64,000 nt of DNA, from the NCBI GenBank assembly GCA_009760855.2, contig WPIO01000062.1:1-64000 (forward strand). The letters are read 5' to 3'. This DNA comes from Cristatella mucedo. Taxonomy: Eukaryota > Bryozoa > Phylactolaemata > Cristatellidae. The first letter of the stretch is position 1. Every line of letters begins with the position of its first letter. The position numbers and the translations under genes are program-made. Below are positions 48,832 through 60,632 of the stretch, in pieces. The notes below the pieces were generated by a model. That model made no database searches. It had not been told where the DNA came from and was given only the letters and a program-made list of their open reading frames with translations.

Positions 48832-48960
48832 GAGTAATAATAATAATAGCCTTTTGTATACCGCCCTAAGAGAGCTTAATCTTTATTTAGTAGCTTTACA
48901 GCTTCACGAGAACCAATAACCATTAGTTCATGAAAAACATAGTATCCTGCTCAAGAAAGC
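48832..48960 (-). mobile_element. LINE 3' fragment, reverse
   Basis: AATAATAATAATAGCC, then the block with CCCTAAGAGAGCTTAATC, the reverse of the LINE tail. Confidence 0.55.
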
Positions 48961-49094
48961 ACTGAAAAATAGACAATTATTACATCAAGACAAGTATGCA
49001 AGAGCAGACAGAGGCTGCTGGTTCCCAGGATCCTCGCTTATTAGCACTCTCTCAATTTTCTTATGGCATAATAAGTAGCTGAGTCAAAAGCCTC

Positions 49095-49215
49095 ATTTGT
49101 ATAGTGACTGAGCATTAATAAATGTCTCCACCCCATGCAGTGGGCAGGAAAGGATCGCTTACTGCAGGGCTCGAATCCGCGACCTGCGTCTTGAAGAGCA
49201 CCCTACCTTCTGTGT
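49095..49215 (-). mobile_element. tRNA-derived SINE, family-2 related, reverse, decayed
   Basis: TTGTATAGTGACTGAGC, then GGCTCGAATCCGCGACCTG (reverse B box) and GAGCACCCTACC. Confidence 0.55.
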
Positions 49216-49254
49216 GAAGATCCAGGGGCCTACAGAAAAAGGAGTTTCGCTGAG

Positions 49255-49370
49255 GAGCAATGCAAAACATTTTGCTCTGGATCTTAGTCACTTTCTTACG
49301 TAACACCCACATAGTCTGTGTGGCTTTGTGGAGTTACAGACAGAGATATGTTACATTACATTAGTAATGG
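49255..49370 (-). repeat. Interspersed repeat, family 3, reverse
   Basis: GGCTTTGTGGAGTTACAGAC and the flanking GTAACACCCACATAG are the reverse of the family-3 copies at 26660 and 54425. Confidence 0.5.
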
Positions 49371-49519
49371 CACGCACAATTTCGTAATTCAAATCCACAT
49401 AAATAAATAAATTGCATGGACTGAGCAAAGGCAGTGTAGAACATGTAGGTGTACAGCTTCTATTTTAAATGTCGTCAAATCAGGAGATGACTTGATGTCA
49501 GTCGTTAGTGTGTTAATCA

Positions 49520-50130
49520 TACTAATAATAGTAATGCATTTGATAAAGCACCCTATGAGAACTCAATCTCTTTCTAGGCACTTTACATTTGCTGCAGAGG
49601 GAAACGCGATTGAATGGTGAGTAATATCATGCTTGATAAACAACATGAATAACATGGTTAGGGGTGACATGCACAGGGTCAGCATGCAAGCTGTGGTTAG
49701 TGGCAGCATGCACAGTGTCAGCACGCATAAGCACATCAAGGACGAATCACCGGGACCCACTAAATGCTGTCCTAAATAGGAGTTTGTTTAAGTTCTTTTT
49801 AAATGTGGTCAAGTTAAGGGATGTTGTGATGCAACTCGGAAGTTAGTTCCAGGCTTTGGGAGCATACGAGCTAAACGGTCTCCAAAGGATTTGAGGTTTA
49901 TACGAGGTATTGGTAAACTGTTTTCAGAGCTTAGGGAACATAGTAACTGAAGGCATGGTCTCTAAGGGATTTGCAGTTAGGGGCTGCAAGTAATCGGCTA
50001 GAGCCAGACTGCCAGGTGATGCAACTGGAAGCCTGAAGTGAAATGAATTCACAAGGTAGGCTGGAGCAAGGGAATGTGGTGATTCGAAGGTGAGTGTCAT
50101 GATCTTTAAGCCGATTTGCACCCGAGCACA
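49520..50130 (-). mobile_element. LINE 3' portion, reverse
   Basis: Starts with AATAATAGTAATGCATTTG and the block AGCACCCTATGAGAACTC. It continues collinear with the LINE at 37338 to about 49930, then as a degraded match to about 50130. Confidence 0.7.
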
Positions 50131-50445
50131 CATTTGTTGAAACCTCCTACCTCCCCTGCCAGTTTAGTCACAAGTGTGCATTCCCTGCTCCATCAGTCTA
50201 CTTGCAGGCATCTAATTAATTGCCAGGTAGCTGAATAGCCGACCAAAGAAAAAGCATCCGCCCCATAATTGAACCAATGCAACTTCATTGCTTTTGCTTG
50301 ACCTGCCTGGGGATTAGCAGCAGCATAAAATTTAGCATTCAGTGCTCTTAGAAGACAGTGATTCTGATGATGCCACCTGACCTTGCATGGAATTGATATT
50401 GCATCTACATAGCAACTGTACATGCAAAGGCCACGTTGTTTTTAG

Positions 50446-53400
50446 CCTGCCACTTCCGGATGTGTTATCTTCACGGTTGACAATGTCGAGAAATGACTTA
50501 GCAAGAATTCAGCACCAACTGAAGGAGGCCATCCAGGCTCATCACGTGATGGTCTCAAAGCTGAAGGCTGACCCCAACAATGTGGAACTCAAAGCAGACG
50601 TGAAAAGAAAGCAAGCCGAAATAGCCAGCCTTTGTGACAAGCAGAAACAAAGCGTTCAACAAGTTCATCAAGAGTTTGTTGTCAAGAAGCCACCCAACCC
50701 TGCTTTAAATGATAGACCGTCTCCATCACAGCCACCCCTAGCACCAGGAGCTGGTGTGGCCTCAACCAAAACAGCTGACGGTACGTTTCTAGCAGTTTGA
50801 TCAACTTCATCCGTTGTCATCTCAATAAAAAAAATTCCCTGCTTGGAACCGAAAGCAATCAGACTATAATCTTGGTGCTATTTGTGGCAGACCTTGATTC
50901 AAGCCGACTTCTTTGGTGATTGGATTGTTAACTATAATCTTACTGTGGCCAGTGATGTGGGCATCATTGTGCTTCCATTGTGTGTGACCTTACTTAAGTG
51001 GTATTTTTATGTGAGAGCTGACTGGCGTGGCATCGCTCGTGGTCGTAATCGGTACATATTTTCATAATTAGTCCGGCTAAAAAAAATGGTACATCTGGGA
51101 CTTGGATTGGCATCCTAGAAGATGATCGGCTGATCATCGAGCTGCTAGAGTATTCCAATCCCTCACGGTGTGGCAAATGGTAGCAGACTGGATAATTAAA
51201 TTGAAAACCACCGATCGCGACTGCTTTGCTATGTCTCGAGTGGAGCTGTAGTTTTTAAATGGACAAGAGTATTCTAGGCGATGCATAGGTAAGTTATGTG
51301 GTGCCCTGCCTTCTTTCGGTGCACTTAGCCGACAACTCGGCATCAGATAGCTATAATTGTTAACAAAGAGCTCTTAGACCGGCTGGGTGCTATGGCTGTG
51401 GCTGTATGTCTTGTCAAGTGGCCTTCTATTGTATGCAGAGTTGCAGCAATGCTTCAAGATGGTGTGCTATTAACTAATGGTTGTGATTCCTGCTCAGTGT
51501 TGGCCTTCCGATTCAGCATTACGTGAGCCTTTCTGCCTGCATCGCTGTGCATATGTTCTAGGGCATTGTGTATTTGCCAATATTCCAGATTGAAATGTTG
51601 GCCAAGCAGTAATGCAGTGAGGCTGTTCTGCTTAACACTACTGCGCCCATTGTTCCCTACCAGATACTTAAACAAATGAAGAAGTCTGTCGTGAAGCTCA
51701 CCTTCACACAAGTTTGTGCTGCCATATGACCGTACTGCCTACTTCCGATCCTGTATTCTTGGGGTGTCTCCTTTGAAAAATAAAGTAAAACTCTGCAGGT
51801 CCGTTATAAAATTCAGAGCCTGACTAGAGCATTAGTCAGTTGTCTTATCAATTATCACAGCATGTGCAGTGGTCACTCGGCGAATCTTTCTGCGACCCAT
51901 AAATAATGCCTGTGAGCTAGCTTATCAATTTAGATACATATCAGAAGTAGCCTACCTCCAAGCTGTAGTTTGCCTGAGTTGACTGAATCGATTGAGATTA
52001 AGCTAATGCTCACCCGACGTAAATGGTTTGGGGTCAGGTCACTAGATTGTTCTGACCTTGGCCAATCTTGCCGACCTCATGACTACTGTTCTGATGGTTC
52101 TTAAGTTGTTTTTTATGTCCATTGGGTAGGTTCAGAGTTTGTACATGCACCACTGCACATCCAGATATTTTACTATTTGTCTGGGATCCTGTGAGTTATG
52201 CGTATAAGTAGGTAAATCCTCGAGCTTAGAGTTTTTCTGTCTGCAAATCAATTCGTGATGAATTTGTGGTCTGAAGATATGATTTTACCCAAAGGCAAGA
52301 TGTCAACTCCTTAGAACTTGTGTGTGCAAGCAGGTGTGAACTAGCCGTGAACAGGACTTGAAGAACTAGCTGATAGTGACTGGCCTCTGTGGAAATCAGT
52401 GCCGGAGGTTTAATGCTGTGTGGGACATCAGTAATAGCTTAATCTTTATCCCAGGGGTTTACTGCTGTGGTGGGGAGTCAGTAGTAAGTGTTTGCTTATA
52501 TGCTGTCTGACAGTCCCTCTTCCGGTTCTTCGTCCTAACTAATATATTGTACACCAGCCCGGTATGCTTCGTTTATCTGGGAAGGATTCGTAGCAGCTCC
52601 TTATGTGAAATCACAATCAGTATTTTTTCTTTGTCCCTCTCGTTTCTCCTTTCCTCTGTGTGTTTGTATCTTTTCGCATTTAAATAATAATAATACAACT
52701 GATAAAGCATCCTCAGAGAACTCTCTTTCTAGGCACTTTAAATTTGCTGTAAAGGAAGTACGATCGAATGGTTAGTGGTAAGATGCTCAATGACAACAAG
52801 CAAAATTTTGACTTTTTGATACAGAAGAAACTGTATTTAAACCGGTCACCTCAACAGAGTCATTTGAACAGTTAAGATAACTGTTATCTGGATTTTAGCA
52901 TGTCATCACTACAAACCTAGCTTCTGGCTTCATGCGTATTTTTTTGCTTTTGCATTGATGTCTCAACATTATATCATATATGCCATTACGCCTTAGTTAT
53001 TTATTTACCTTGCAACGTTTTGTAAAGCACCTGGAGAAAGATTTAGTTCTCTTATGGCTGCTTTGCAGCCGACCTATTAGTACTCGTTTTAACATAACAG
53101 ATCTGGTTAGCATCACTGGACTATGAGCTTTAAAGTGTCCAGAGATTTTTATCAGTGGACTTTCAACTTAAATATAAATAATTAGATTAAATATGATGCA
53201 TTTGATACATTATCTAAATTATAGGAAATATTTTTGTAAGGATTCACTTGCACTAGGATTAGAATTGTTCAAAGAATGCTCGACTTATGGCTTCATCCCT
53301 TCTTTGAAATCAGGAAGGAGTCGTTAGCCGAGGTAACTCACCATTGCATCTCGGTGAGCTGCACCTCTTTGAGCACTAATTGGGTGGAGGAAAGGTTTTC

Positions 53401-54081
53401 TCCCCCTCATTGTGCATTTTGGCCCAATCCACTCGAACATTGTCACTGCATGTTACACCATGAAGCGACAGCTCCCAATTGTTCGTTCAGCTAAGGTCGA
53501 CACTACCCCTTTGTCAATTCGTTATTTTATCAGGCTGGCAGCATCAATGGGAGACGTCAGTGGTGCTAGTGTAGAGAGAACTCAACTATTCTACTGAAAT
53601 AATTGGGCAAGGTTGGCAGGGAAGCAAGCGTTTTTCTAGAAGGTTCTCACCTGCTGTTCGTGCTGAATGAAGTTAATGAGATAAATGTTAGCCGATTTAA
53701 CAATCTCAATTTAATCGCAACAGCATAGCCGTAGGGGCTATCATTCCCACTTTCATAGGGCAATAAAGAATTGCCTTCGGCCGGATCCGAACCTATGACT
53801 TAAGTCGTGAAGTTAGAGCACCTGACCCAGAGCTTGATATAAATATACAAAGGCTTTTGGAGCCACAGATCAACTTTTCGTAGTGTTGATGCCTCTGTGC
53901 AATGGTGAAGTGGGTAATGGGTCTATGAATACAATCGGCCAAGTCCGAGCAAGAAGTGTGCAGCTCATTTGTAGTGATTATGAGCTGCTCATTAATTATT
54001 ATTCTTAATGGTTTGTGGGTTCTACATGCTTCCAAAGGGATGGTTTGAATGATTTTGGTTCTGCATTAGCCTTTAGCTATC

Positions 54082-54175
<94 letters not shown>

Positions 54176-57100
54176 GGTTTCTCTATGAAAATGCCCAGCT
54201 GAATTATTTAACCAGCTTAATCACGGGTCCTCTCAGGACAATAAATTAGCTGTTGTATTCTTTCTCTTCAAAAAAAAACAGGGCTGCTTTCGAGAGAAGC
54301 TTTTGTTATTAGTGCCATAGGCTGTAACTCTCACAACTCTTGCACTACCACGTGTTCTCTTCTGTCGCCAGATCTGGCACATATTTTTTAACCATTGTAC
54401 GGTTTCTTTGAAAAACTGTTGCAGAATCATGTAATGTAATGAAATAAAATATATCCGTGTCTAACTCCACAAAGCCACTAAGACTAAATAGGTGTTGTGC
54501 TGAAGAGTCTTGTAAGCAAACTCAACGCTTAAGTGGCTTTGGGCGGTTGTCCGTAGGCGTGTTGCTCACTTTCACTCATTTTTTATTTTATTATTTTAAT
54601 ATTATTGTTTATAATTTAATTGACATGTCTTGATCTGCTGGTAACTGGAAATGCAATTTCCTTGTTGTACACAGAACACTTTAGGCTTCGGCACCTAATC
54701 TGTAGCTGTCATTTTTGAGAGGTGAACAGTGAATGCAGAAAAGCAAATTTAGTGGTGTTCTGAATAGATAAGCCATGTTCAGATCATTGATAGGTGCTTC
54801 CAGACAGCAAACGTTATTCGTGCCCTGTTGTGTTTTACCTATCTGTTCTCTTGCACTAATTGGAGCCCTTACTTACGTGTCTGTTTAATTGGCTGACTTT
54901 CAGCCGGGTTCGTATATGAAAATTATCTCCTAGGTAAGATTTGTTTACTATGATTGAGCCAACTAAGCTCTGGAGCTGCAGCCGGACATGTTCTAGGCAA
55001 GCGATACCGACAGTACTAGGAAATCAAACCTCTCCTGTGCTCTTCGATAAATCTTAATGTAATAGCCATTGTGTATTAATTTTTTTGTATTTAGTTGTGA
55101 TTTTGTATATAAGAATTAGCATTGGTTTGATGAGTTTGTTGGCTGAGGCAAACTCATAACCTGTATACGTTTAGTCGAAGTTGTCCGCGTATCTTGTAAT
55201 CAGGATCTGCCGAGAGAGGGAATGATCAGTCTTGAGGTCTGGGTCAGCTCAGGTGCCAAATGCTGTATGTAGTAATGTTGTTACAATAACCAGGTTGTCC
55301 AGTTTTCATATTTGGCATCGTGGTAAAGACAATAGCTCTGAAGGAGTGGGAAGAGCTATCGTCTTACTTGGGCATCGTTGTCGTCAGTGGGAGCCATCTA
55401 CCTGCTATGTTGTGTGTTCGTGCTTGACCTGTTAATCGAGTGTATGTATACCAGAGGTGATGGAACTCGATTATGGTTGGGATTGAGATCTGTATGGAAT
55501 AATCTCTTTATTGCAGTTATGTAACATCCCTATCGTGTTGTTTCACTTTTAGGTCGCTTCATTCTTTGGCTCTAGCCTATCTCTCAGATCTACTCCCCCA
55601 CCAGGCCAAGCATCGTACCACCTGCTTTTCGGTATCCAACAGTTTACCAATACCTCGTACAAACATCAAAGCCTTTAGAGACCGTGCATTTAGTTAGTAT
55701 GCTCCCAAAGCCCGGAACTCACTCCCTACTTGTGTCACAACATTCCCTGACTTGACCACATTTAAAAAGAGCTTAAAACACCTATTTAAGACAGCCTTTA
55801 GTGGGTTCCTGTGATTCGTCATTCATGTGCTCATGCATGCTGGCACTGTGCATGCTACCACTAACCATGTTATTCATGTTGTTTATCAAGCATGATATTA
55901 CTCACCATTCAATCGCGTGTCCCTCTGCAGCAAATGTTAAGTGCCTAGAAAGAGTTAAAGTTTTCTGAGGGTGCCTTATCAAGTGCATTATTATTATTAT
56001 AGGCAACGGCATTGCATTGCAAGCTGGGGGAAAGAAGTCAGGCACTGCAGTGCTCAAGGTCCCTCAGTTTCACACCAGCGTTTCGTCACCATCGACTGCC
56101 ATTGCTGCACCAGGTCGCCCGGTTCTCCTCGTTAACCAAGGCAAAGATGTGGCTATGTTGACCATGCCCTTAGCAGCTCCTGCTGCCTCGGCACCGGCCG
56201 TGACCTCAACCTCAACTATGTTACCTCCAGCCACCACTAGTGCTGCCGGTAGTAGCGTTGGTGGTGCCGGTATGGTTGCACCGTTGCCAACCGCCTCCGG
56301 CAGCGTGCTGCTCGACAGTTCCAGCATAATCAGTGCTTACTCACGCCTATCGGACGCTCACTTCTTGGCAATAGCTCAGAACACACTGAAGCGAGCCACC
56401 AGCCCAACTGCACGCCGGAAGCTCGAGTTCCTGGCCGCCGTCGACCTCATTCCCACCGAAGCAGCGCTGGAGCTGCAAAGAAAGCGCACTGAGCGCAAGC
56501 GCAGGACGACGGCCAACCCACAGTTCAGCTACCAAGACTCGCAGGCCTTCGAAGCAAAGAAGCACGTGTATCTTTCCAATGCCAGCGGCGTGAAGCGGCC
56601 TCGTGGCCGGCCACCGTCTCGGCCTCCGCTCGTGGAGAGTCGTCAAGGGCCGGTAGCGGTGCAGTCGACAGGTGTTGTAGCCGACGATGCACACGATGAC
56701 TTCTGTGCCGTGTGCCGACGCAGTGGTGAGCTGCTGCTGTGCGACACGTGCAACCTCGTATACCACCTGGAGTGCCTGAGTCCACCGCTGAGCGCCGTTC
56801 CAGACGGGAACTGGAGCTGCCCCAAGTGCATTGCCTTGCGAAAGCCAGTCGTCGGCGGGTTGGTGGGCGGTAGCAGCAGTGGGGGGGCTGCCTCGAGAGC
56901 CCCGGGATCTGCAGGCGGCAAATCGTCGGTCGCCAACACAGTCGTGGCCACTGTGCAAGCATTCATTGAGCAGAAGGCTGCACGCGAAGAAGAGAAGCTT
57001 ATCTTGCTGAAGCACAACGCCGAGCTGACGTCGGAGAAGCAGCGACTGGAATGCAGGGCCGACCATTTGTCAGACACCATCGCACAGCAGGTGCAGCGCA

Positions 57101-57183
57101 AATCTCAGCTGAGAACTTCTCAGGCCGACTCGCAACGTGCCGTTCAGCAGATTACTGATTTCGTGCGAATTCTTCAGAATTGA
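50446..57183 (+). CDS. PHF21A: PHF21A/BHC80-like histone reader, full-length gene
   Basis: Predicted coding join 50483-50780 and 56003-57183 (GTACGT donor, TATAG acceptor, phase 1), 492 residues. A GTTTTTAG acceptor at 50438-50445 suggests the exon starts at 50446 with an upstream non-coding exon. Residues 1-70 are a coiled coil matching the N-terminus of vertebrate PHF21A (KLKADPNNVELKADVKRKQA against its KMKQDPQNADLKKQL type). Residues 239-270 hold the conserved KLEFL...RKRTERKRRTTANP block, 297-304 an AT-hook (KRPRGRPP), 330-375 a C4HC3 PHD finger, and about 417-490 a C-terminal coiled coil. In vertebrates this subunit of the LSD1-CoREST repressor complex binds H3 tails unmethylated at Lys4. 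It is shorter than the human protein (about 630-680 residues). The middle low-complexity part is rich in Ala, Ser, Pro and Thr. Further short exons inside the 5.2-kb intron cannot be excluded. Confidence 0.9.
52680..52805 (-). mobile_element. LINE 3' fragment, reverse, in PHF21A intron
   Basis: AATAATAATACAACTG, then AGCATCCTCAGAGAACTC and CGATCGAATGGTTAGTGG, matching the 3' end of the LINE at 37338. Confidence 0.65.
53715..53825 (-). mobile_element. tRNA-derived SINE, family-2 related, reverse, decayed
   Basis: GCCGTAGGGGCTATC, GGCAATAAAGAATTGCC, and a reverse B-box-like GATCCGAACCTATGAC. Strongly diverged. Confidence 0.45.
54084..54171. repeat. Compound microsatellite (TA)n(GA)n
   Basis: About 17 TA repeats run directly into about 26 GA repeats, in the PHF21A intron. 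Confidence 0.95.
54425..54545 (+). repeat. Interspersed repeat, family 3
   Basis: TAACTCCACAAAGCCACTAA and the following GTGTTGTGCTGAAGAG-like block match the copy at 26660 in order and spacing. Confidence 0.55.
55560..56000 (+). mobile_element. LINE 3' end abutting the PHF21A exon 2 acceptor
   Basis: Plus-strand LINE fragment. It encodes the end of the LINE protein in broken frames (RTNIKAFRDRAFS near 55655-55690), then the CCACATTTAAAAAGAGC block, the tail GCACTGTGCATGCTACCAC..., and a final (ATT)n run ending at 56000. The next two bases are the AG of the splice acceptor. Confidence 0.8.
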
Positions 57184-57438
57184 AGCAGCTTGTGCAGGGT
57201 ACCGTAGTGCCGACAGGCACTTTACGATGGGATTCAATGGAGTGGCACTCGTCTGAATATAGGCAGAGCCAGAGCTGCGATCCAATGTGCAATACCAAAA
57301 CCTGGATGTTCATCATTTTGACCAAGAATGCATCTGTCCTTGGGTCTCAATATGTGCTTTTAGAGCAGTTGGAAGCTTGCAGGCATTGCTTTATCGAGGC
57401 TTTCGAAGCGAAAGGCCACTTGGTATTCTAACGGGATT

Positions 57439-57444
57439 ATTAAA
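57439..57444 (+). terminator. Candidate poly(A) signal ATTAAA for PHF21A
   Basis: The variant hexamer lies about 256 nt after the stop codon. No AATAAA was seen closer. Confidence 0.3.
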
Positions 57445-57947
57445 TTTTTAATATTCACTGCTGCTACTATTGCGTGTAGCATGTTCACACCTTCGCTGAT
57501 ATACCACTGACCTGGATTTCTGGGAGTTATTATTGTAGCCTAGCTACCCTTGGCCAGGTGCTAGCACTTCCTGGACTCAAATGTGGTGAAATCCACTAAT
57601 GTCTTTAGGATTTCATAATCGGCTAGCGTTGGCGATCGGTTATATGAGAGCCACCATCTATTAAGAGACTTTGGGAAGTAAAATTTCGGAATAACATCAC
57701 AGTTAAAGGAATCGAGCAGAGTTGTCACTTCATGAGCATGGAAAAATTCAAGGATTAATCTGCTTCTCGACGAACTCAACTAAGCATGCCTTTAATATGA
57801 GTAGTATGGTAGGCGACACGATAGCCCCTTCCAGAGATACTTGAATGCTGAGAAACTTATAAAGACACATGTGGTTCATCTCAATTGAGCTTTTTTATTT
57901 CACAGTTCGGATATCTAAGGGTTGGATAAGTAAATAATGTCAAGCTT

Positions 57948-58088
57948 GTTTGGTCCGGTGGTTAAGGTGCTCGCCCATACCAAGGTCTGGCTGAGGTCGT
58001 GGGCTCGAGCCCGGTGGCGTATGTTAAGCGCCTCAATAGAGATACATAGATATATAAGTTCTCTTGGGGCGCTTTACAAATTAATTAT
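57948..58088 (+). mobile_element. tRNA-derived SINE, family 1
   Basis: GTTTGGTCCGGTGGTTAAGG (A box), GTGGGCTCGAGCCCGG (B-box-like), and tail TCTCTTGGGGCGCTTTACAA, about 0.8 kb downstream of PHF21A. Confidence 0.85.
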
Positions 58089-58694
58089 ACATAAATAACT
58101 TCGTGTTTGTATCGCCTTACTACGATCAACCTCTTGCTCAAACCCTGAGCCAGTGGGGCAGCATTTTACCCATGGCTTAAGACCCAGATGTTCACATGTT
58201 GGAGCAGGCAATGAACGATTTCCCGAGAGCGATTAGAATGTTGTTGCAGACTGAAGCTTCGAGCGATCAGGTCTGACTGCAGCGTCAACCAATTGGAATC
58301 TGTCAATACTCCGGTGGGTATCTCAAGCCAATTATAATCTGGCTACTATTTGTGCACGTATGATAGCCCATGTCGGTGCCTAGATCGCTGCCCTCCCATT
58401 CTTCAGTACTCAATAGCAATTCGTCATTTTAAAGTTAGCTACATTTTTTGACAATTTACTAGTGAATGGTAGGGTGCTACCAGCAGTGAACATTCGAGAA
58501 CCTTAAGACTAACCCTTACTGTGTATACCTATGTTGGTTCGGACAGCTTATAAACCTTTTTCGTTGGAAAACGCCGGCGTACTTGTGGGTCTCGTAATAA
58601 CCTTGTCTTAAGGCCATCGTTACAGTAAAATGATCGTACTCTGCGTAACAGGGCTATTGCCAGGAATTTTTTGGTGAGGCCTCGAAGCTGGCTG

Positions 58695-59810
58695 CTTTAT
58701 AATATGCCCGTGTCTCCCTTCGGCTCACTATTGGCACCTCAAAGAGGACTATACTAGTGGCAATGTATTGCTAAGTGCCAAGAAGTATGGCGAATATCGT
58801 TGGGAGGTCGTTAGAGATTTTAAAATGGTGTCATTCCTGATGGGCCCCAAGGCGGTTTCACGAAGTTTCTTGCTTTGCTTTGCCTACAGAATGGCCGAGA
58901 CACGAAGGCAGGCGCACTACCACAAAACGAACAGGCTACAGCGGACAGAGTCATCTGTAGGAAAGAATACACTAAAAACGCATTTATAAATGGCAGCATT
59001 TACATCGGTCCCTGAGATTCGTCTTTTATGTGCTTATGCGTGCTAACACTGTGCATGCTGCCTCTCACTATACTTGCATGCTTACCCTGTGCACGTCACC
59101 CCTAACCGTGCTATTCTTGTCGTTTACTCTGCATGATACCAATAACCATTTGAGCATGCTTCCTTTGCAGCAAATGTAAAGTGCCTTGAAAGAGATTTAT
59201 TTCTGAGGGCCTATATTAATTGTATTATTATTATAATTATTAGAAACATTTGGTGGGAGCTGCTGGAAGACCCTCGGAAGGTGCTCATGCATGCTCAGTG
59301 CACACATCAGGTTAGGCACCATCAAGCAATTTGCTACAGCTCTAGGCAGTGAGTCGGCAGTTTTCGAGTACCTCAAATATGTCTCTCTATAGCTGTCAGA
59401 GGCAAAGGTCAAAGCTGGTATCTTCGTAGGACCACAGATAAAAGAAAGTTATAGAGACGAATTCGCCAATCAGCTGAACAGGGCGGGAAAGTGACTCGGA
59501 TGACAGTTTTATTCCAGTGGTTCGCGGCTTTCGGGGCATTCACAAGGCTGTACACTGTGTGGGAGCTGGTTCAGGATCTCACTCGGAACTATGCAAAAAG
59601 GGAATTTAGAACTTCCCTCGAAATCCGTATCCTTAATGCTCATCTTGAATAATTCAAGAACCCGGGAGCTTTGTCAGAGGAGCGAGCCGAGCGATTACAC
59701 CACGATACAATGGACTTGGAACGTCGCTACCTAGGACAGTATGACGAAAACATGATGGGAAACTATTTAGGGGCATCTTTGAGAAGGGGATTTTCAATAT
59801 AGTCGAAAAT
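58695..59810 (+). pseudogene. Decayed copy of a repeat-associated invertebrate protein family
   Basis: Pieces encode HLKEDY, KYGEYRWEVV-DFKMV-FLMG, PQGGFTKF, HIRLGTIKQF, LSEAKVKAGIFVGPQIKE, and LERRYLGQYDENMMG in the expected order, but in different frames and with internal stops (for example the TAG just before LSEAKVKAG). I recognise these motifs as a protein family repeated in many invertebrate genomes but recall no agreed name or function. A transposon origin is likely. A LINE 3' fragment at 58970-59245 splits it. Confidence 0.6.
58970..59245 (+). mobile_element. LINE 3' end nested in a pseudogene
   Basis: GAGATTCGTCTTTTATGTGC, the CATGCTTACCCTGTGCACG block, TTCCTTTGCAGCAAATG, and a terminal TTATTATTATAATTATTA run. 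Confidence 0.75.
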
Positions 59811-60544
59811 CTAGAACGTTACAGATTTCTGAGTTCTTTTTCAGTGATCATAGTAGTTTGCCTTTAGAGTAAACAAAAGTTGCTTTTGATTCATTTGCTG
59901 TCCTATCTGACTAAAAATGAACCGCAAGACACGAATTTGCCAGTTCTCTCATCGAAAATGGGACTAACTGCAAGCTATTCAGTGTCCCGGTCACATCGGC
60001 TCTGTTGGTAGGAAATAGTGGCAACTTTCTCTACTTCTGTGGCATAAGCAATTATTCTGCGTTGAAGCTGCTATTCATTGAAAAATTGGCAAAGCAATTG
60101 ACGAGACTTACCTCTTTTTCTTGACAATCGTTATATAGCCTGTGAAAATGGCAGTTTTTAACAAGAAAAAATCAGCCTTTTTATTCGATCAATTTAATTC
60201 GACCTGAGAAAGTCACTTATTCAGGCTTTTTATTAACATTTGAAAAATAAAGCGAGGCGCCGTGCTAGTTTGTCTTAAGCAGTATCCACCTTAAAGGTAA
60301 TCCAGATGCCATTTTAATTGATAACTGTAGGGAAATATTGATCCCTCAAAAAATTTTCTATTGTATTTGTTTAACTACATGCCCTAGAAAAACTTGGACG
60401 TTTCTCGCTGATAAAAATTGCGATTTATAATTACCGCCACTCACTCGTGCAGCGAACTTGATGTAGGGGGTGACAAGCAACAGCCACCAAATTGGCAATT
60501 CGGTGGTAACTGCAAGAGATTTTAGCTTGCTATCTGGCCCTTAG

Positions 60545-60632
60545 GGCACTAACTTCAGCAAATATAAAGCGCCTAGAAAGAGAATGAGTTCTCTGAGGGT
60601 GCTTTATCAAGTGTATTATTTTTATTATTACC
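60545..60632 (+). mobile_element. LINE 3' tail fragment
   Basis: AGCGCCTAGAAAGAGAATGA, GTTCTCTGAGGGTGCTTTATC and a (ATT)n-like end. Confidence 0.65.

Noticed and set aside
56347-57066. 239-codon minus-strand frame opposite the PHF21A exon
   Set aside because: Shadow of a GC-rich coding exon. The sense strand carries the PHD, AT-hook and coiled-coil similarity.
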